The position numbers and the translations under genes were made by a program. From Methylomonas montana (GTDB lineage Bacteria > Pseudomonadota > Gammaproteobacteria > Methylococcales > Methylomonadaceae), in contig NZ_CP129884.1 of assembly GCF_030490285.1 (NCBI RefSeq), forward strand, positions 806,001-870,000: DNA of 64,000 nucleotides, given 5' to 3'. Positions 45,171 to 53,355 of this stretch are shown here, one piece after another (positions within the stretch are counted from its first letter, which is position 1; each line of letters begins with the position of its first letter). A model generated the notes under the pieces. It was not told the origin of the DNA. It saw only the letters and a program-made list of their open reading frames with translations, and did no database searches.

Positions 45171-45620
45171 GGAACCGAAATTCGCCCGTACAAAGACTGT
45201 AAAGATGCCGACTATGACATTGATATCGTCTGCCGCCTTGAACACAAAAAGGACAACATTGCGGCCCAGATTGTGAAGCATCAGGTGGGGGGGCATCTGA
45301 TGGCTCATGGCACTTACAAAAAAATGCTAGATGTTGAAGGTAGGCGATGTTGGACTCTGAATTACGCCGAAGAGGATGGCGTTGGCTTTCACATGGATAT
45401 TCTTCCCTCGGTTCAGGAGAGCTGGAAAACTTTCAAAGAGTATTACAACTTTTCTAATGCAATTGCTGTGACAAACAAATGTTGCCACACCGGAATCTAC
45501 GATTGGTTGCCAAGCAATCCCAAAGACTTCGCAAAATGGTTTTACAGCAAAAACAAAACTGTCTTTGATCGTGTAAAACCGACTCAAAAGCAGGCTCTTT
45601 TCGAGAATTATTCTTTATAA
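45123..45620 (+). pseudogene. Truncated CBASS CD-NTase (cyclic oligonucleotide synthase)
   Basis: The frame reads VGTEIRPYKDCKDADYDIDI followed by VCRLE, with the two catalytic Asp of the nucleotidyltransferase fold. RRCWTLNYAEEDGVGFHMDI follows, with the third Asp and LPSVQE. This matches bacterial CD-NTases of anti-phage CBASS systems. The N-terminal helix and the GS motif before VGT are lost, replaced by sequence shared with the helicase fragment. The frame stops at 45,620, well before the helical C-terminal domain would end. It is therefore a dead gene. Confidence 0.72.
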
Positions 45621-46662
45621 GTCTCCGGTAACTCAAGAGCGGGTTAATATTTCGGAGAAAGCGCATATATATTCGTTTTCTGAAAATGGACCGCGTGGTT
45701 GGGGGCCATTCAAAAAGAATACGCAAGACCTCAATAATGTCGAAAATCTGACGTTGATGTGCCACGACTGCCATAAAACAATCGATCAGGATCAAGAAGG
45801 ACTTAAGTATTCCGCTTCGTTGCTTCAGAAATGGAAAAAGGAACATGAGCATCGTATTGTTACAGTAACTGGTATTGCTGCCAACATGAAGTCTCATGTG
45901 GTCTTTTATGGAAGTAACATTGGAGAACAACGATCACCCTTACAGCAGGAAGATGCCATGGCGGCCATGTTTCCAGAACGATACCCTGTATCTGAAAATC
46001 CCGTATGCCTTTCCATGTCATGTTCTCATGAAGATAAGAGTGCGGCTTTCTGGGGAACAGAATCAGCGCATTTGAAACGGGTATTTGAACAAAAAGTAAT
46101 GCCCTTAATAGAAAGTGATGCTACAAAGCATTTCTCCCTGTTTTGTTTGGCACCCATTCCACTTCTTATTCAAATGGGCTCGCTATTTACGGACAAAATA
46201 GCCGTTGATACGTACCAACCAATCAGAGAGCCAAAAGGATGGCACTGGCAAGAGTTTCCAGAAGGTTTTGAATTTTTAATTAATAAGCCGAAAGAAATAA
46301 ACGGTACTCCTGCTCTTGTTATTTCGCTAAGCGACTTTATCAGTCATGAACGAATTAAAAGTGTTGTAGGTGACAATGTTTCGATATGGGAGCTGACTGT
46401 TCCAAGAGAACACATTGGCAATGACAACATACGTTCAAAAGCTCAACTTTCGATGATGCGAGCAATTGTGCGAAAGTTAATGATTCAAATTAAAGAAGCA
46501 CATGGAGAAACAACCCCACTTTCTATTTTTCCCGCAATATCAGTGTCTTACTCAATTGAAATGGGGCGAGCACGAATGCCAAAAGCAGATATGCCGTGGA
46601 TAATTTACGATCAGAACAATAAATCAAAAAAATTTATCCCGGCGATAATTGTAGGGGAATAA
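45577..46662 (+). pseudogene. N-terminally truncated HNH-SAVED effector (Cap5-like)
   Basis: The open frame carries KSPVTQERVNISEKAHIYSF then SENGPRG and LMCHDCHKTID, the central and last parts of an HNH nuclease. A SAVED domain follows (about 45,900-46,660), with SVVGDNVSIWELTVPREH and a C-terminal ISVSYSIEMGRARMPKADMP. Cap5 effectors cut DNA when SAVED binds the cyclic nucleotide made by the CD-NTase. The first zinc-binding cysteines of the HNH are missing and no start codon precedes the domain; the first ATG (45,754) lies inside it. It follows the broken CD-NTase directly, as in intact CBASS operons. Confidence 0.72.
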
Positions 46663-46807
46663 TTTTGCTCGGATCAGATAAATGATGTCGAAGCAATCAT
46701 CATTTAATTCAAGGGCTCATGTACAGAATTTCTTAGTGATGTTGCGACAATTGAAAACCAGCTTGTCGGTAAGCCCTATTTAACATTTGGATTTTGATGG
46801 AATATTC

Positions 46808-46824
46808 TGTGGTAACTTTTGGGT
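46808..46824 (+). repeat. 17-bp direct repeat, left copy
   Basis: TGTGGTAACTTTTGGGT occurs here and at 50,749-50,765, flanking the lanthipeptide segment. Its first 13 bases also occur twice near the tRNA attachment site (36,716 and 36,759). Confidence 0.8.
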
Positions 46825-47007
46825 ATCTGCCGAAAAATCGGCTATCGAAGCTGCGATTTAGGAAAGTCGTCAATCAGAACAAAGCTGGCCATTGGTGCAT
46901 TATCTCTGGGCACAACATCCCGTTTACCGTTCATTGATGTCAGGTGCTATCATTTTTTTGTGGCGTCACTTGCATTTTTCATCTCTTATCGGTCTTATAG
47001 ATGGCAG

Positions 47008-47433
47008 ATGAATAAATATGATCTTGATAAGGCAGATAAAGAGTCTGAATATTTGACATCAATTAGCGACAAATATTGGCATCAGTCTGTGATACTTCCT
47101 CTATTTATTGATAAATTCGTTTCTAGCATTACAAGCTGGATTGATGATATTAACACTCTTGAAAAATGTGATCACAATACTGGCAAGCTATCAACTAAGA
47201 TTGATGAAATTAGAGATGGCTTCAAAAAGGATATAACGCAATTAATATATCGCACACAGCTTTTATGTGCTGTAGAAGAACAAGTTAGAGTAAATGTCCG
47301 AGAAAAATTGGATGAAATAGAAGACTGTATTACTCGCTATCTGAGCGACAAAAAAGAGAAAACTTATAATGTAATGTCACGCCAATTTCAAAAATATTCG
47401 AAAAATCAAAATAATTTTTTATGCATAAACTAG
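47008..47433 (+). CDS. Hypothetical helical protein, probably 5'-truncated
   Basis: The open frame runs from a TTG at 46,819, inside the 17-bp repeat, to 47,433. Residues just before the first ATG at 47,008 (FFVASLAFFISYRSYRW) look like a transmembrane helix, so the intact ancestor was probably a membrane protein whose 5' end was lost at the repeat. The rest is charged and helical, with coiled-coil character near the end (REKLDEIEDCITRYLSDKKE). No family recognised. Confidence 0.45.
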   Translation: MNKYDLDKADKESEYLTSISDKYWHQSVILPLFIDKFVSSITSWIDDINTLEKCDHNTGKLSTKIDEIRDGFKKDITQLIYRTQLLCAVEEQVRVNVREKLDEIEDCITRYLSDKKEKTYNVMSRQFQKYSKNQNNFLCIN

Positions 47434-47674
47434 CCAAACAGCCAAATAAGTTCGGCTAGTTTACTAATTTTTCAAGGGGTATTTGTTCGACATTCGCAAA
47501 CACTTAGTTAAGATAGTATAGATTAGTGGACAAGCAGAATGAAAATCTATTCAATAGAACTTGTCTTCGACTATAAAAATTGAAAATGTCTTCATCGCAA
47601 ATTAGGTCGTCATATAACCTCTAAGGCTTTTAAACTCAGAAAAATATCCGAAAGTGGAAGCAAGTTCAATTTTA

Positions 47675-47974
47675 TTAACAGATTTTGTCTGACAGTGGTC
47701 CTGTGCAGACTTGGTTAGGAGTAATTTTCATGATTTCTGGGTTGCCATTTATAATGGCCCGAATATCATCATCTGAAATATCGATGGGTCTGCGAGGAAT
47801 AACTAAGTGAACTATTGATTCGGTATCTTCGACTACCTTTACAATCACCCCCTCACCCAAAGATATGCCAAGTTGTTTTAGTGTAGTTTGTCCATCTCGA
47901 ATCAAACTCTCACGAAAGTTCGGGTCGCTCCACGCTCTTGCGACTATTGCAGAATAGTTCATTTCTTGCGACAT
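47675..47974 (-). CDS. Lanthipeptide precursor with NHLP-type leader
   Basis: A 99-residue precursor. Residues about 5-65 resemble the nitrile-hydratase-alpha-like leader (NHLP): IVARAWSDPNFRESLIRDGQ, LGISLGEGVIVKVVEDTES and VHLVIPRRP. DISDDDIRAIING then resembles the end of such leaders, suggesting cleavage after Gly77. The remaining 22 residues would be the core, with Thr85, Thr91 and Ser95 for dehydration and Cys90 and Cys99 for up to two thioether rings. AGGAG lies seven bases before the ATG. The gene is head-to-head with lanM, its presumed modifying enzyme. Confidence 0.82.
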   Translation of the reverse strand: MSQEMNYSAIVARAWSDPNFRESLIRDGQTTLKQLGISLGEGVIVKVVEDTESIVHLVIPRRPIDISDDDIRAIINGNPEIMKITPNQVCTGPLSDKIC

Positions 47975-48000
47975 TTTGTCTCCTAATCAACTCAGTTAAA

Positions 48001-50565
48001 ATGTTATTTATGATCTGCTACGATTTACTACTTGTCAAGGCTCAACTTTGGCTTGACAGAGTTGGGGGAGATACCTTGACTACACAGGCGAAAACCAGCG
48101 CCTTGCAACAACTCGACGAAATGCTTACTGATCTAAAACGTATAGCCCATGAGGAAATAAGGGAGTTGCGTTGGCGTGGGTTTGGATTTGATGCCGCCCT
48201 AGTGCAAGGAGCGCAACGATCCGTCCATCCGTCCAACATGGCGGACGCAGCGATAAACCATCGAATGATCAATATTTTTCGAAAATGGAAGCACCGCTAT
48301 AAACTTATGTTGGAAGACTGGTGTCAGGCACATGATTCTAAAATTCTACAGTATAAATTTGGTCGTATCACAGAAATATTTACTCATTCCGAGGAAACAC
48401 ACGATGGTGGTGCCGCAGTGATAATTTTTGCTGTAGAAAATGGAATGAAGTTAATTTATAAACCAAAGTCAGCCGATACAGATGAGTTTATTGAATGGTT
48501 TTGTTCTGAACTTAGAAAACATCAGATTCATACTCCATTATATATTCCATTAACTATTCGCCTTAATCACGGTTGTCTGCAACAATTCATCACCCAAGAC
48601 CCCTTGAATACTAGTGCGGTTGATGCGAAAAGCATTGGCGCTGCAGTCGCCATTTTATATGTACTTCGAGCAACCGATATTCACTCTAAAAATATAATAA
48701 TTTCACAAGGAAAAACATATATTTTAGATACTGAAACAATTTTTTCACAAAAAGGAAATTACCTTGATTATTATTCTCCATTTGATGTTGGTATTTTTCC
48801 TTCACCAACAGCAGTAAAAGAAGGTGAAGTTTTCGATTTTTCCATAATAGAAATAATTACTGCCGGACTACGAAGCCAGCCAACTGAATTATTTTTATCG
48901 ACAGCGATAAAGTTTTTCAGCAAAACTTTGCATGAAATATCTAGTGTAAAACACCATATTATAGACGCTGTCAAGTTCAGGATAAATTGTAATGATATCT
49001 TAATTAGAACGATATTACGTCCGTCTTTTGGATATTTTTATATCATAAAAAAACTCCCTCTGCTATTAAAAATATCAAAAAAATATAGATGCAATATCGC
49101 TAGTCAGATGCTAGTTAATAAGAGCTCAATATTGCCTGAAGTTTTTAAAGAAGAATGCAAATCTCTTGCTGATTACGAAATTCCTGCTTTTCGAGTAAGC
49201 GTAAAATATGGTGCAGTTTATTACCGTGGAATACTAGTGTCTAACAGCCCGTCCCCAATAGATGATTGGATAGATCATATCAAAGAATTAAGCCCAGGAC
49301 GCTGTACATATATTTCGAATTTAATTTTGAAATCTGTTAAATCAATCCCGCTGGATAAGCAATGCTCAGGCAATTTATCACGGAAGCCCGCTCGTTCATA
49401 TTTACAAGCAAAAAACTTAGTTCACTCCATTTATAAAACAATAGAAAAATTTGCATACTTGTCAATTGAATCTGATGAGTTATATGCAGATTTTCCCATT
49501 GAAAAATCAAGATTCCGTTTACTACGGCATAATATTGGTCTGTATAATGGATGGAGTGGATTTGCATTATTTTCAAGACTATATGGCCATGTATTCGACA
49601 AACCTCACTCTATTGACTTGGCCGACAAAATAGTATCGATGTGCGCGAAAACCGCTGTTCAAACTAACTTTATAGACCTCGCTATGGGAATTAGTGGAAT
49701 AGTAATTGCTCAAGAATACCCAAATACATACCATCTTAAGAAAGATATATGCAACCCATTATGGCGGCACATTGATTATCAGGCACTAAGTGATTTGCAA
49801 ATGAATTGTGGACACGACTTCATCAATGGTACTAGTGGAGCTTATTTCGCGGCATACCAGAGCATGGATAATAATTTTGATCATGCGAAAGGTGTTCTCG
49901 ACTTTCAACAGTTTTTTATAGATTCAACGCTAGAAAAACTCGCCTCTTCTCCTCATATGCCCATCGGCGTTGCACATGGCTCTTCGGGATTACTAGTGGG
50001 ACTTGCTGCAGTTTATCGGTTGACACAAAGTTCTGCCCAGAAAACAGCTATTGTAAATGCGATTAATATGACATTAAAACGACAAGATGAATTCTTTGAC
50101 CCCTCTCGTGGATGGCCTGATCTTCGGCATGGTACCAGTCTCGGTTGTAGTGATTATTTAACAAACTGGTGTAGTGGGGTTACCGGGATCGCATGGGCAA
50201 GAGTTTTACTTTTGCGGTATATGGGAGCTGCATTGCTTAATGAGTCGAATGAGTTAATCGAGCGAACAGTGCATTTAGCTGTAAAACTGGTAATGAATTC
50301 GGCTGTTGCTGCGCCATTTGATCTTTGTTGTGGCGAAGCAGGAAAAATTGATTTCCTAATAAATATCGCCCCATATCATACGGGCACAGTAGTTAAGAAA
50401 ACCGCCGCTCTCCGAGCAATTGCTATGGCCGATCAGCTTTTATCAATGGGTAATACATTCAGGGGGGGGGCAAGTAATAACGTTGGCCTATTTAAGGGCC
50501 CATCTGGTATTGGTTACGTTCTTTGTCGTGTTCTATCGTCAGATACCTATCGGGGGTTTATGTAG
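48001..50565 (+). CDS. lanM: Class II lanthipeptide synthetase LanM with CCG cyclase motif
   Basis: Bifunctional enzyme that dehydrates Ser/Thr and closes thioether rings. The DUF4135 dehydratase half has the kinase-like residues: Lys in LIYKPKSADT, Asp/His/Asn in ATDIHSKNII and Asp/Glu in ILDTETIFSQKG. The LanC-like half has HNIGLYNGWSGFALF, GHDFINGTSGAYF and IGVAHGSSGLL, with zinc ligands in NWCSGVTGIAWAR and LCCGEAGK. The usual Cys-His-Gly is Cys-Cys-Gly, as in substrate-tolerant ProcM-type enzymes. At about 854 residues it is short at the N-terminus (typical LanM is near 1,000). I took the ATG at 48,001, outside the precursor gene; the frame is open from 47,938. No transporter gene follows. 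Confidence 0.87.
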   Translation: MLFMICYDLLLVKAQLWLDRVGGDTLTTQAKTSALQQLDEMLTDLKRIAHEEIRELRWRGFGFDAALVQGAQRSVHPSNMADAAINHRMINIFRKWKHRYKLMLEDWCQAHDSKILQYKFGRITEIFTHSEETHDGGAAVIIFAVENGMKLIYKPKSADTDEFIEWFCSELRKHQIHTPLYIPLTIRLNHGCLQQFITQDPLNTSAVDAKSIGAAVAILYVLRATDIHSKNIIISQGKTYILDTETIFSQKGNYLDYYSPFDVGIFPSPTAVKEGEVFDFSIIEIITAGLRSQPTELFLSTAIKFFSKTLHEISSVKHHIIDAVKFRINCNDILIRTILRPSFGYFYIIKKLPLLLKISKKYRCNIASQMLVNKSSILPEVFKEECKSLADYEIPAFRVSVKYGAVYYRGILVSNSPSPIDDWIDHIKELSPGRCTYISNLILKSVKSIPLDKQCSGNLSRKPARSYLQAKNLVHSIYKTIEKFAYLSIESDELYADFPIEKSRFRLLRHNIGLYNGWSGFALFSRLYGHVFDKPHSIDLADKIVSMCAKTAVQTNFIDLAMGISGIVIAQEYPNTYHLKKDICNPLWRHIDYQALSDLQMNCGHDFINGTSGAYFAAYQSMDNNFDHAKGVLDFQQFFIDSTLEKLASSPHMPIGVAHGSSGLLVGLAAVYRLTQSSAQKTAIVNAINMTLKRQDEFFDPSRGWPDLRHGTSLGCSDYLTNWCSGVTGIAWARVLLLRYMGAALLNESNELIERTVHLAVKLVMNSAVAAPFDLCCGEAGKIDFLINIAPYHTGTVVKKTAALRAIAMADQLLSMGNTFRGGASNNVGLFKGPSGIGYVLCRVLSSDTYRGFM

Positions 50566-50748
50566 ATGGAAGGCAAATTCCTGAATAACTCAACTACCGT
50601 GACCATTCCAATATCGGCAAGGATCAACCTGCTTTTGATTTGTTCAAATAAAGCCCTTCGCAACCCTTGTTCTAAATATCCAATAATCGCATATCAGACA
50701 ATTATTGTCAGACATGCTTTCCTATGTTTTTATTACGATGAAGACTCT

Positions 50749-50765
50749 TGTGGTAACTTTTGGGT
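50749..50765 (+). repeat. 17-bp direct repeat, right copy
   Basis: TGTGGTAACTTTTGGGT, identical to 46,808-46,824, lies 97 bp before the right attachment core. Confidence 0.8.
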
Positions 50766-50861
50766 GACTCCATACGGAACAATGCGGATCAATACGGGTA
50801 GCAACAGCAAGATCACGAATAAATTAGTTAAATAAAAACAATAGGTTAAGCTTTTCTTCTA

Positions 50862-50910
50862 GCACTTTTAATGCGATGGTCGTGCGTTCGAATCGCACAC
50901 GACCCACCAT
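50862..50910 (+). repeat. Right attachment site, partial tRNA-Lys copy
   Basis: A 49-bp exact copy of the tRNA-Lys 3' half (anticodon stem to CCA plus T). The 5' part of the tRNA is absent, so this is the right junction of the island and not a second tRNA gene. Confidence 0.9.
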
Positions 50911-50947
50911 AGAATGTTTTAAGCTAATCAATAGCTTATCAACTGGA

Positions 50948-50964
50948 TTGCCGTCGAGTTGAAG
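50948..50964 (+). repeat. 17-bp inverted repeat, left copy
   Basis: TTGCCGTCGAGTTGAAG occurs here and, inverted, at 54,851-54,867. Both copies lie about 20-35 bp from short GGCGCA repeats. Confidence 0.7.
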
Positions 50965-51031
50965 CAACATAACCGCAGTAAGGCGCAAATTTAGGCGCAC
51001 TCTGCATTATTTGCTCCAATGAGGTGGCGTA

Positions 51032-51424
51032 ATGAACCAGCAAAATCTATCCCTTCAAAGCTCACAAAACGATGTTTTGTCCGAGCAACCTTTTCAAGAA
51101 TCTCAAAACTCGCAAGAAACGCTCACAAATTATCACGTCGAATATTTTTGCGTGTTCGATACCGAGAGTACGTATCACAGCCCGTTATTTGCCACCAAGG
51201 TGCAAAACGATGCTGTCTTACTGCATATCCTCCAAGCCTTCCCTAAAGCCCACGGCGAGTGCCGAAAATCCTATTTCCGATCTGAACAAGATGCTGGCCG
51301 ACAAGAACTATTGTCTGAAATCATGGGTGCCGGCCCGGAATATGACCAGCTGCTTGAACTGCTAAGGCAACGGTTTGCGCCTGATGTCCCCATCCAACTC
51401 AATCAAATCGGCGAGGGCGTGTAA
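51032..51424 (+). CDS. Hypothetical protein preceding the integrase
   Basis: A 130-residue protein, Gln/Ser-rich at the start and acidic and helical at the end (YDQLLELLRQRFAPDVP). No family recognised. Its TAA overlaps the ATG of the integrase gene (TAATG), so the two are translationally coupled, as with small regulators found before some phage integrases. Confidence 0.55.
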   Translation: MNQQNLSLQSSQNDVLSEQPFQESQNSQETLTNYHVEYFCVFDTESTYHSPLFATKVQNDAVLLHILQAFPKAHGECRKSYFRSEQDAGRQELLSEIMGAGPEYDQLLELLRQRFAPDVPIQLNQIGEGV

Positions 51425-52209
51425 TGGCCTACATCCGACCTTTAGCCAACGGCAATTTTCGCGCCGATGTCCGCCTGAAAGGCATAGTCAAAAACAAAAC
51501 CTTCCCAACGGAAAGCCTCGCACAAGCCTGGGCCGATAACATCGAGAACGGCATCAAGACTATTTTGAACCTGGATCAGGCGCAATTAATGGCCCTTTCA
51601 GAGGATGAAATTTGCGCCTTGGGCGGCGATGATCTTTTCAAGCAGTTGGGTATCGATCTGTTTGCAATCCGGCATCAGGCTAAGCTGGAAGCTATCAACG
51701 CGCTTTCCAAAAAGGAGTTGTTACAGCTTTCCGTGCAAGAAATCGAGCGCATGGGCGGCGCTGAGCTATTCATCAAGGCCGGCAAACGCAGCAGCGCCTA
51801 TCTGGGCGACACCAAAAACGGCACCAGTCGGGATCTGTATTTAGCGCCTGTCGTCATGACCGAGCTGAAACGCCATCAGGAAGTCGGCACCGGTTTGATC
51901 TTCCCATCGGTTGAACTTCCCGAGCAACCGATGGATTTTCGCAAGGCGTGGCGAAACGTATTGAAAGCCGCCAATATCGCTGACCGGGACATTCTGAACC
52001 CGGACGGCAGTATCAAACTGGAGAAATTTACCTTCCATTGCCTACGGCATGGCTTCTGCTCGGCGTTGTCCGACTCCGGCAAGGAGATCAATCAAATCGC
52101 CAAACTGGCCGGCCACAAGAGTATTCAAACCACCATGCGCTATATCCATCAGGGACGCGACCAAAAGCGGCAGATCGTCAACGAACTGGCTCAGGCCTTT
52201 AAGCTGTAG
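51424..52209 (+). CDS. Shortened tyrosine recombinase (integrase)
   Basis: A 261-residue protein. The N-terminus resembles phage integrases (MAYIRPLANGNFRADVRLKG). The C-terminal half has TKNGTSRDLYLAPVV, box II in FHCLRHGFCSAL, then KLAGHKSIQTTMRYIHQ with the nucleophilic Tyr. The segment that should hold the core-binding domain and first catalytic Arg is missing: residues 60-120 are alpha-helical with ALSKKELLQLSVQEIERMGG, and the usual TGLRxxE motif is absent. It is probably an internally deleted, inactive integrase that has kept its frame. A terminator follows. Confidence 0.75.
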   Translation: MAYIRPLANGNFRADVRLKGIVKNKTFPTESLAQAWADNIENGIKTILNLDQAQLMALSEDEICALGGDDLFKQLGIDLFAIRHQAKLEAINALSKKELLQLSVQEIERMGGAELFIKAGKRSSAYLGDTKNGTSRDLYLAPVVMTELKRHQEVGTGLIFPSVELPEQPMDFRKAWRNVLKAANIADRDILNPDGSIKLEKFTFHCLRHGFCSALSDSGKEINQIAKLAGHKSIQTTMRYIHQGRDQKRQIVNELAQAFKL

Positions 52210-52218
52210 CAGCTATTC

Positions 52219-52252
52219 GCCGGCCAATCCTTGGTTGGGTTGGCTGGCTTTT
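52219..52252 (+). terminator. Terminator after the integrase gene
   Basis: GCCGGCCAATCC pairs with GGGTTGGCTGGC across a TTGGTT loop and is followed by TTTT. It lies 10 bp after the integrase stop. Confidence 0.75.
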
Positions 52253-52285
52253 CTGTTCATGAATCGAATAGCCGAGTAAATAGGT

Positions 52286-52341
52286 ACTTTACGTTTAGCA
52301 TATTTTGACTTTACAATTATTTTAAAATCACTTTACGTTTA
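52286..52341 (+). promoter_or_regulatory. Operator-like array of ACTTTAC repeats
   Basis: ACTTTACGTTTA occurs exactly at 52,286 and 52,330, with a shorter ACTTTACA at 52,309 between them. The spacing of 21-23 bp is about two helical turns, so all copies face the same side. The array ends six bases before the ATG of an HTH-containing protein, pointing to autoregulation. Confidence 0.6.
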
Positions 52342-52347
52342 TTCACT

Positions 52348-53355
52348 ATGAGTATCGATCTACGTCATTCCATCCTAGTCGCCATCGCCGAAGACGGCAG
52401 CAATGTAGCCGCCCGCCTAGCGAATCAACATGGCGTTTCCCGACAGGCCACCAGCGCTTGGTTGACCAAACTGAAAAAAGAAGGTGCCATTACATCATCC
52501 GGTATAGGCCGGGGTGTGCGTTATCAATTGGCAACAATGGCACAGGTACAACGGGTTTATCCCCGAGCGGGATTGCGTGAGGATCTCGTCTGGTCCGAAT
52601 CCATATCACCATTGCTTAGCGACTTGCCTGGCAATGTCCGTGACATATGGCATTACGCCGTCACCGAGATGATAAACAATGCCATCGACCATTCCGGTTC
52701 CGAAAATGTTGTCGTGGAGTTGGTGCGCGATGCACTCAATACCACCGTTTACATCGCCGACGAAGGTGAAGGTATTTTTCTGAAAATTCAGCGAGCGATG
52801 AATTTGTATGATCCCCGCGAAGCGATCCTGGAATTGGCCAAGGGCAAGCTGACCACCGATCCCGCCAACCATACCGGCGAAGGCATTTTCTTTTCGTCCA
52901 AGGTGATGGACGCCTTCGACATCCGATCCGGTCTATTGCACTTCATGCACGACGAATGGGGCGCGGACATTCTGCTTGAGCGTCCCGCCAATGCGCCGGG
53001 CACCCTGGTTTTGATGCGCCTGGCCAACGATAGTCCACGCATTTTGCAAGACGTGTTCGATCAGTTTGCCGCGCCGGAGGAATATACCTTTGCCAAGACC
53101 ATTGTCCCGGTGCGACTGGCACAGCATGAAGGCGAAAAACTGGTTTCCCGTTCGCAAGCCAAGCGCTTGACCATGCGCTTTGAGCGATTCCAGGTCGTAG
53201 TATTGGATTTTGCCGGCGTCGAGGAAATCGGCCAGGCGTTTGCCGACGAGGTGTTTCGCGTGTTTAGCAACGCCCACCCCAATACCCAGTTACTGCCGAT
53301 CAACTTAACCCCTGCCGTCGAAAACATGGTCAAGCGGGCATTGTCGGCCAAATGA
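52348..53355 (+). CDS. HTH - GHKL ATPase - DUF4325 protein
   Basis: A 335-residue protein of three parts. Residues about 5-65 are a winged helix-turn-helix (QHGVSRQATSAWLTKLKKEG). Residues about 90-225 are a GHKL/HATPase domain with EMINNAIDHSGSENV (N box), YIADEGEGIF (G1) and THTGEGIF-like NHTGEGIFFSSKVMDAF (G2). Residues about 265-335 match DUF4325, a STAS-like domain (VVLDFAGVEEIGQAFADEVFRVF). There is no phospho-acceptor His domain, so it is not an ordinary sensor kinase. It may be an anti-sigma-like or ATP-dependent transcription switch. It overlaps the HigA-like gene by 4 bp. Confidence 0.82.
   Translation: MSIDLRHSILVAIAEDGSNVAARLANQHGVSRQATSAWLTKLKKEGAITSSGIGRGVRYQLATMAQVQRVYPRAGLREDLVWSESISPLLSDLPGNVRDIWHYAVTEMINNAIDHSGSENVVVELVRDALNTTVYIADEGEGIFLKIQRAMNLYDPREAILELAKGKLTTDPANHTGEGIFFSSKVMDAFDIRSGLLHFMHDEWGADILLERPANAPGTLVLMRLANDSPRILQDVFDQFAAPEEYTFAKTIVPVRLAQHEGEKLVSRSQAKRLTMRFERFQVVVLDFAGVEEIGQAFADEVFRVFSNAHPNTQLLPINLTPAVENMVKRALSAK

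Larger units (their letters stand above)
36589..50910 (+). mobile_element. Genomic island integrated in tRNA-Lys
   Basis: About 14.3 kb lies between the tRNA-Lys 3' half (36,589-36,637) and an identical 49-bp copy at 50,862-50,910. Two tyrosine recombinases are encoded next to the tRNA end. The content is AT-rich and mostly accessory: SOS and recombination genes, an AAA+ ATPase, broken defence genes and a lanthipeptide module. No conjugation genes are seen. Confidence 0.88.
50566..51031. other. Non-coding island end and attachment region
   Basis: No convincing gene lies here. An 89-codon open frame starting immediately after lanM contains the 17-bp repeat and reads as unstructured sequence. 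The stretch holds the right copy of that repeat, the 49-bp attR and the 17-bp inverted repeat of the next element. Confidence 0.6.

Noticed and set aside
45123-46662. An intact, working CBASS operon
   Set aside because: Both genes lack essential ends and the effector has no start codon before its domain, so I call them pseudogenes.
50566-50835. 89-codon frame right after lanM
   Set aside because: It contains the 17-bp repeat, has no plausible protein features and is probably non-coding island end.
50862-50936. A second tRNA-Lys gene
   Set aside because: Only the 3' half is present; the acceptor 5' strand and D-arm are missing, so it is the right attachment site.
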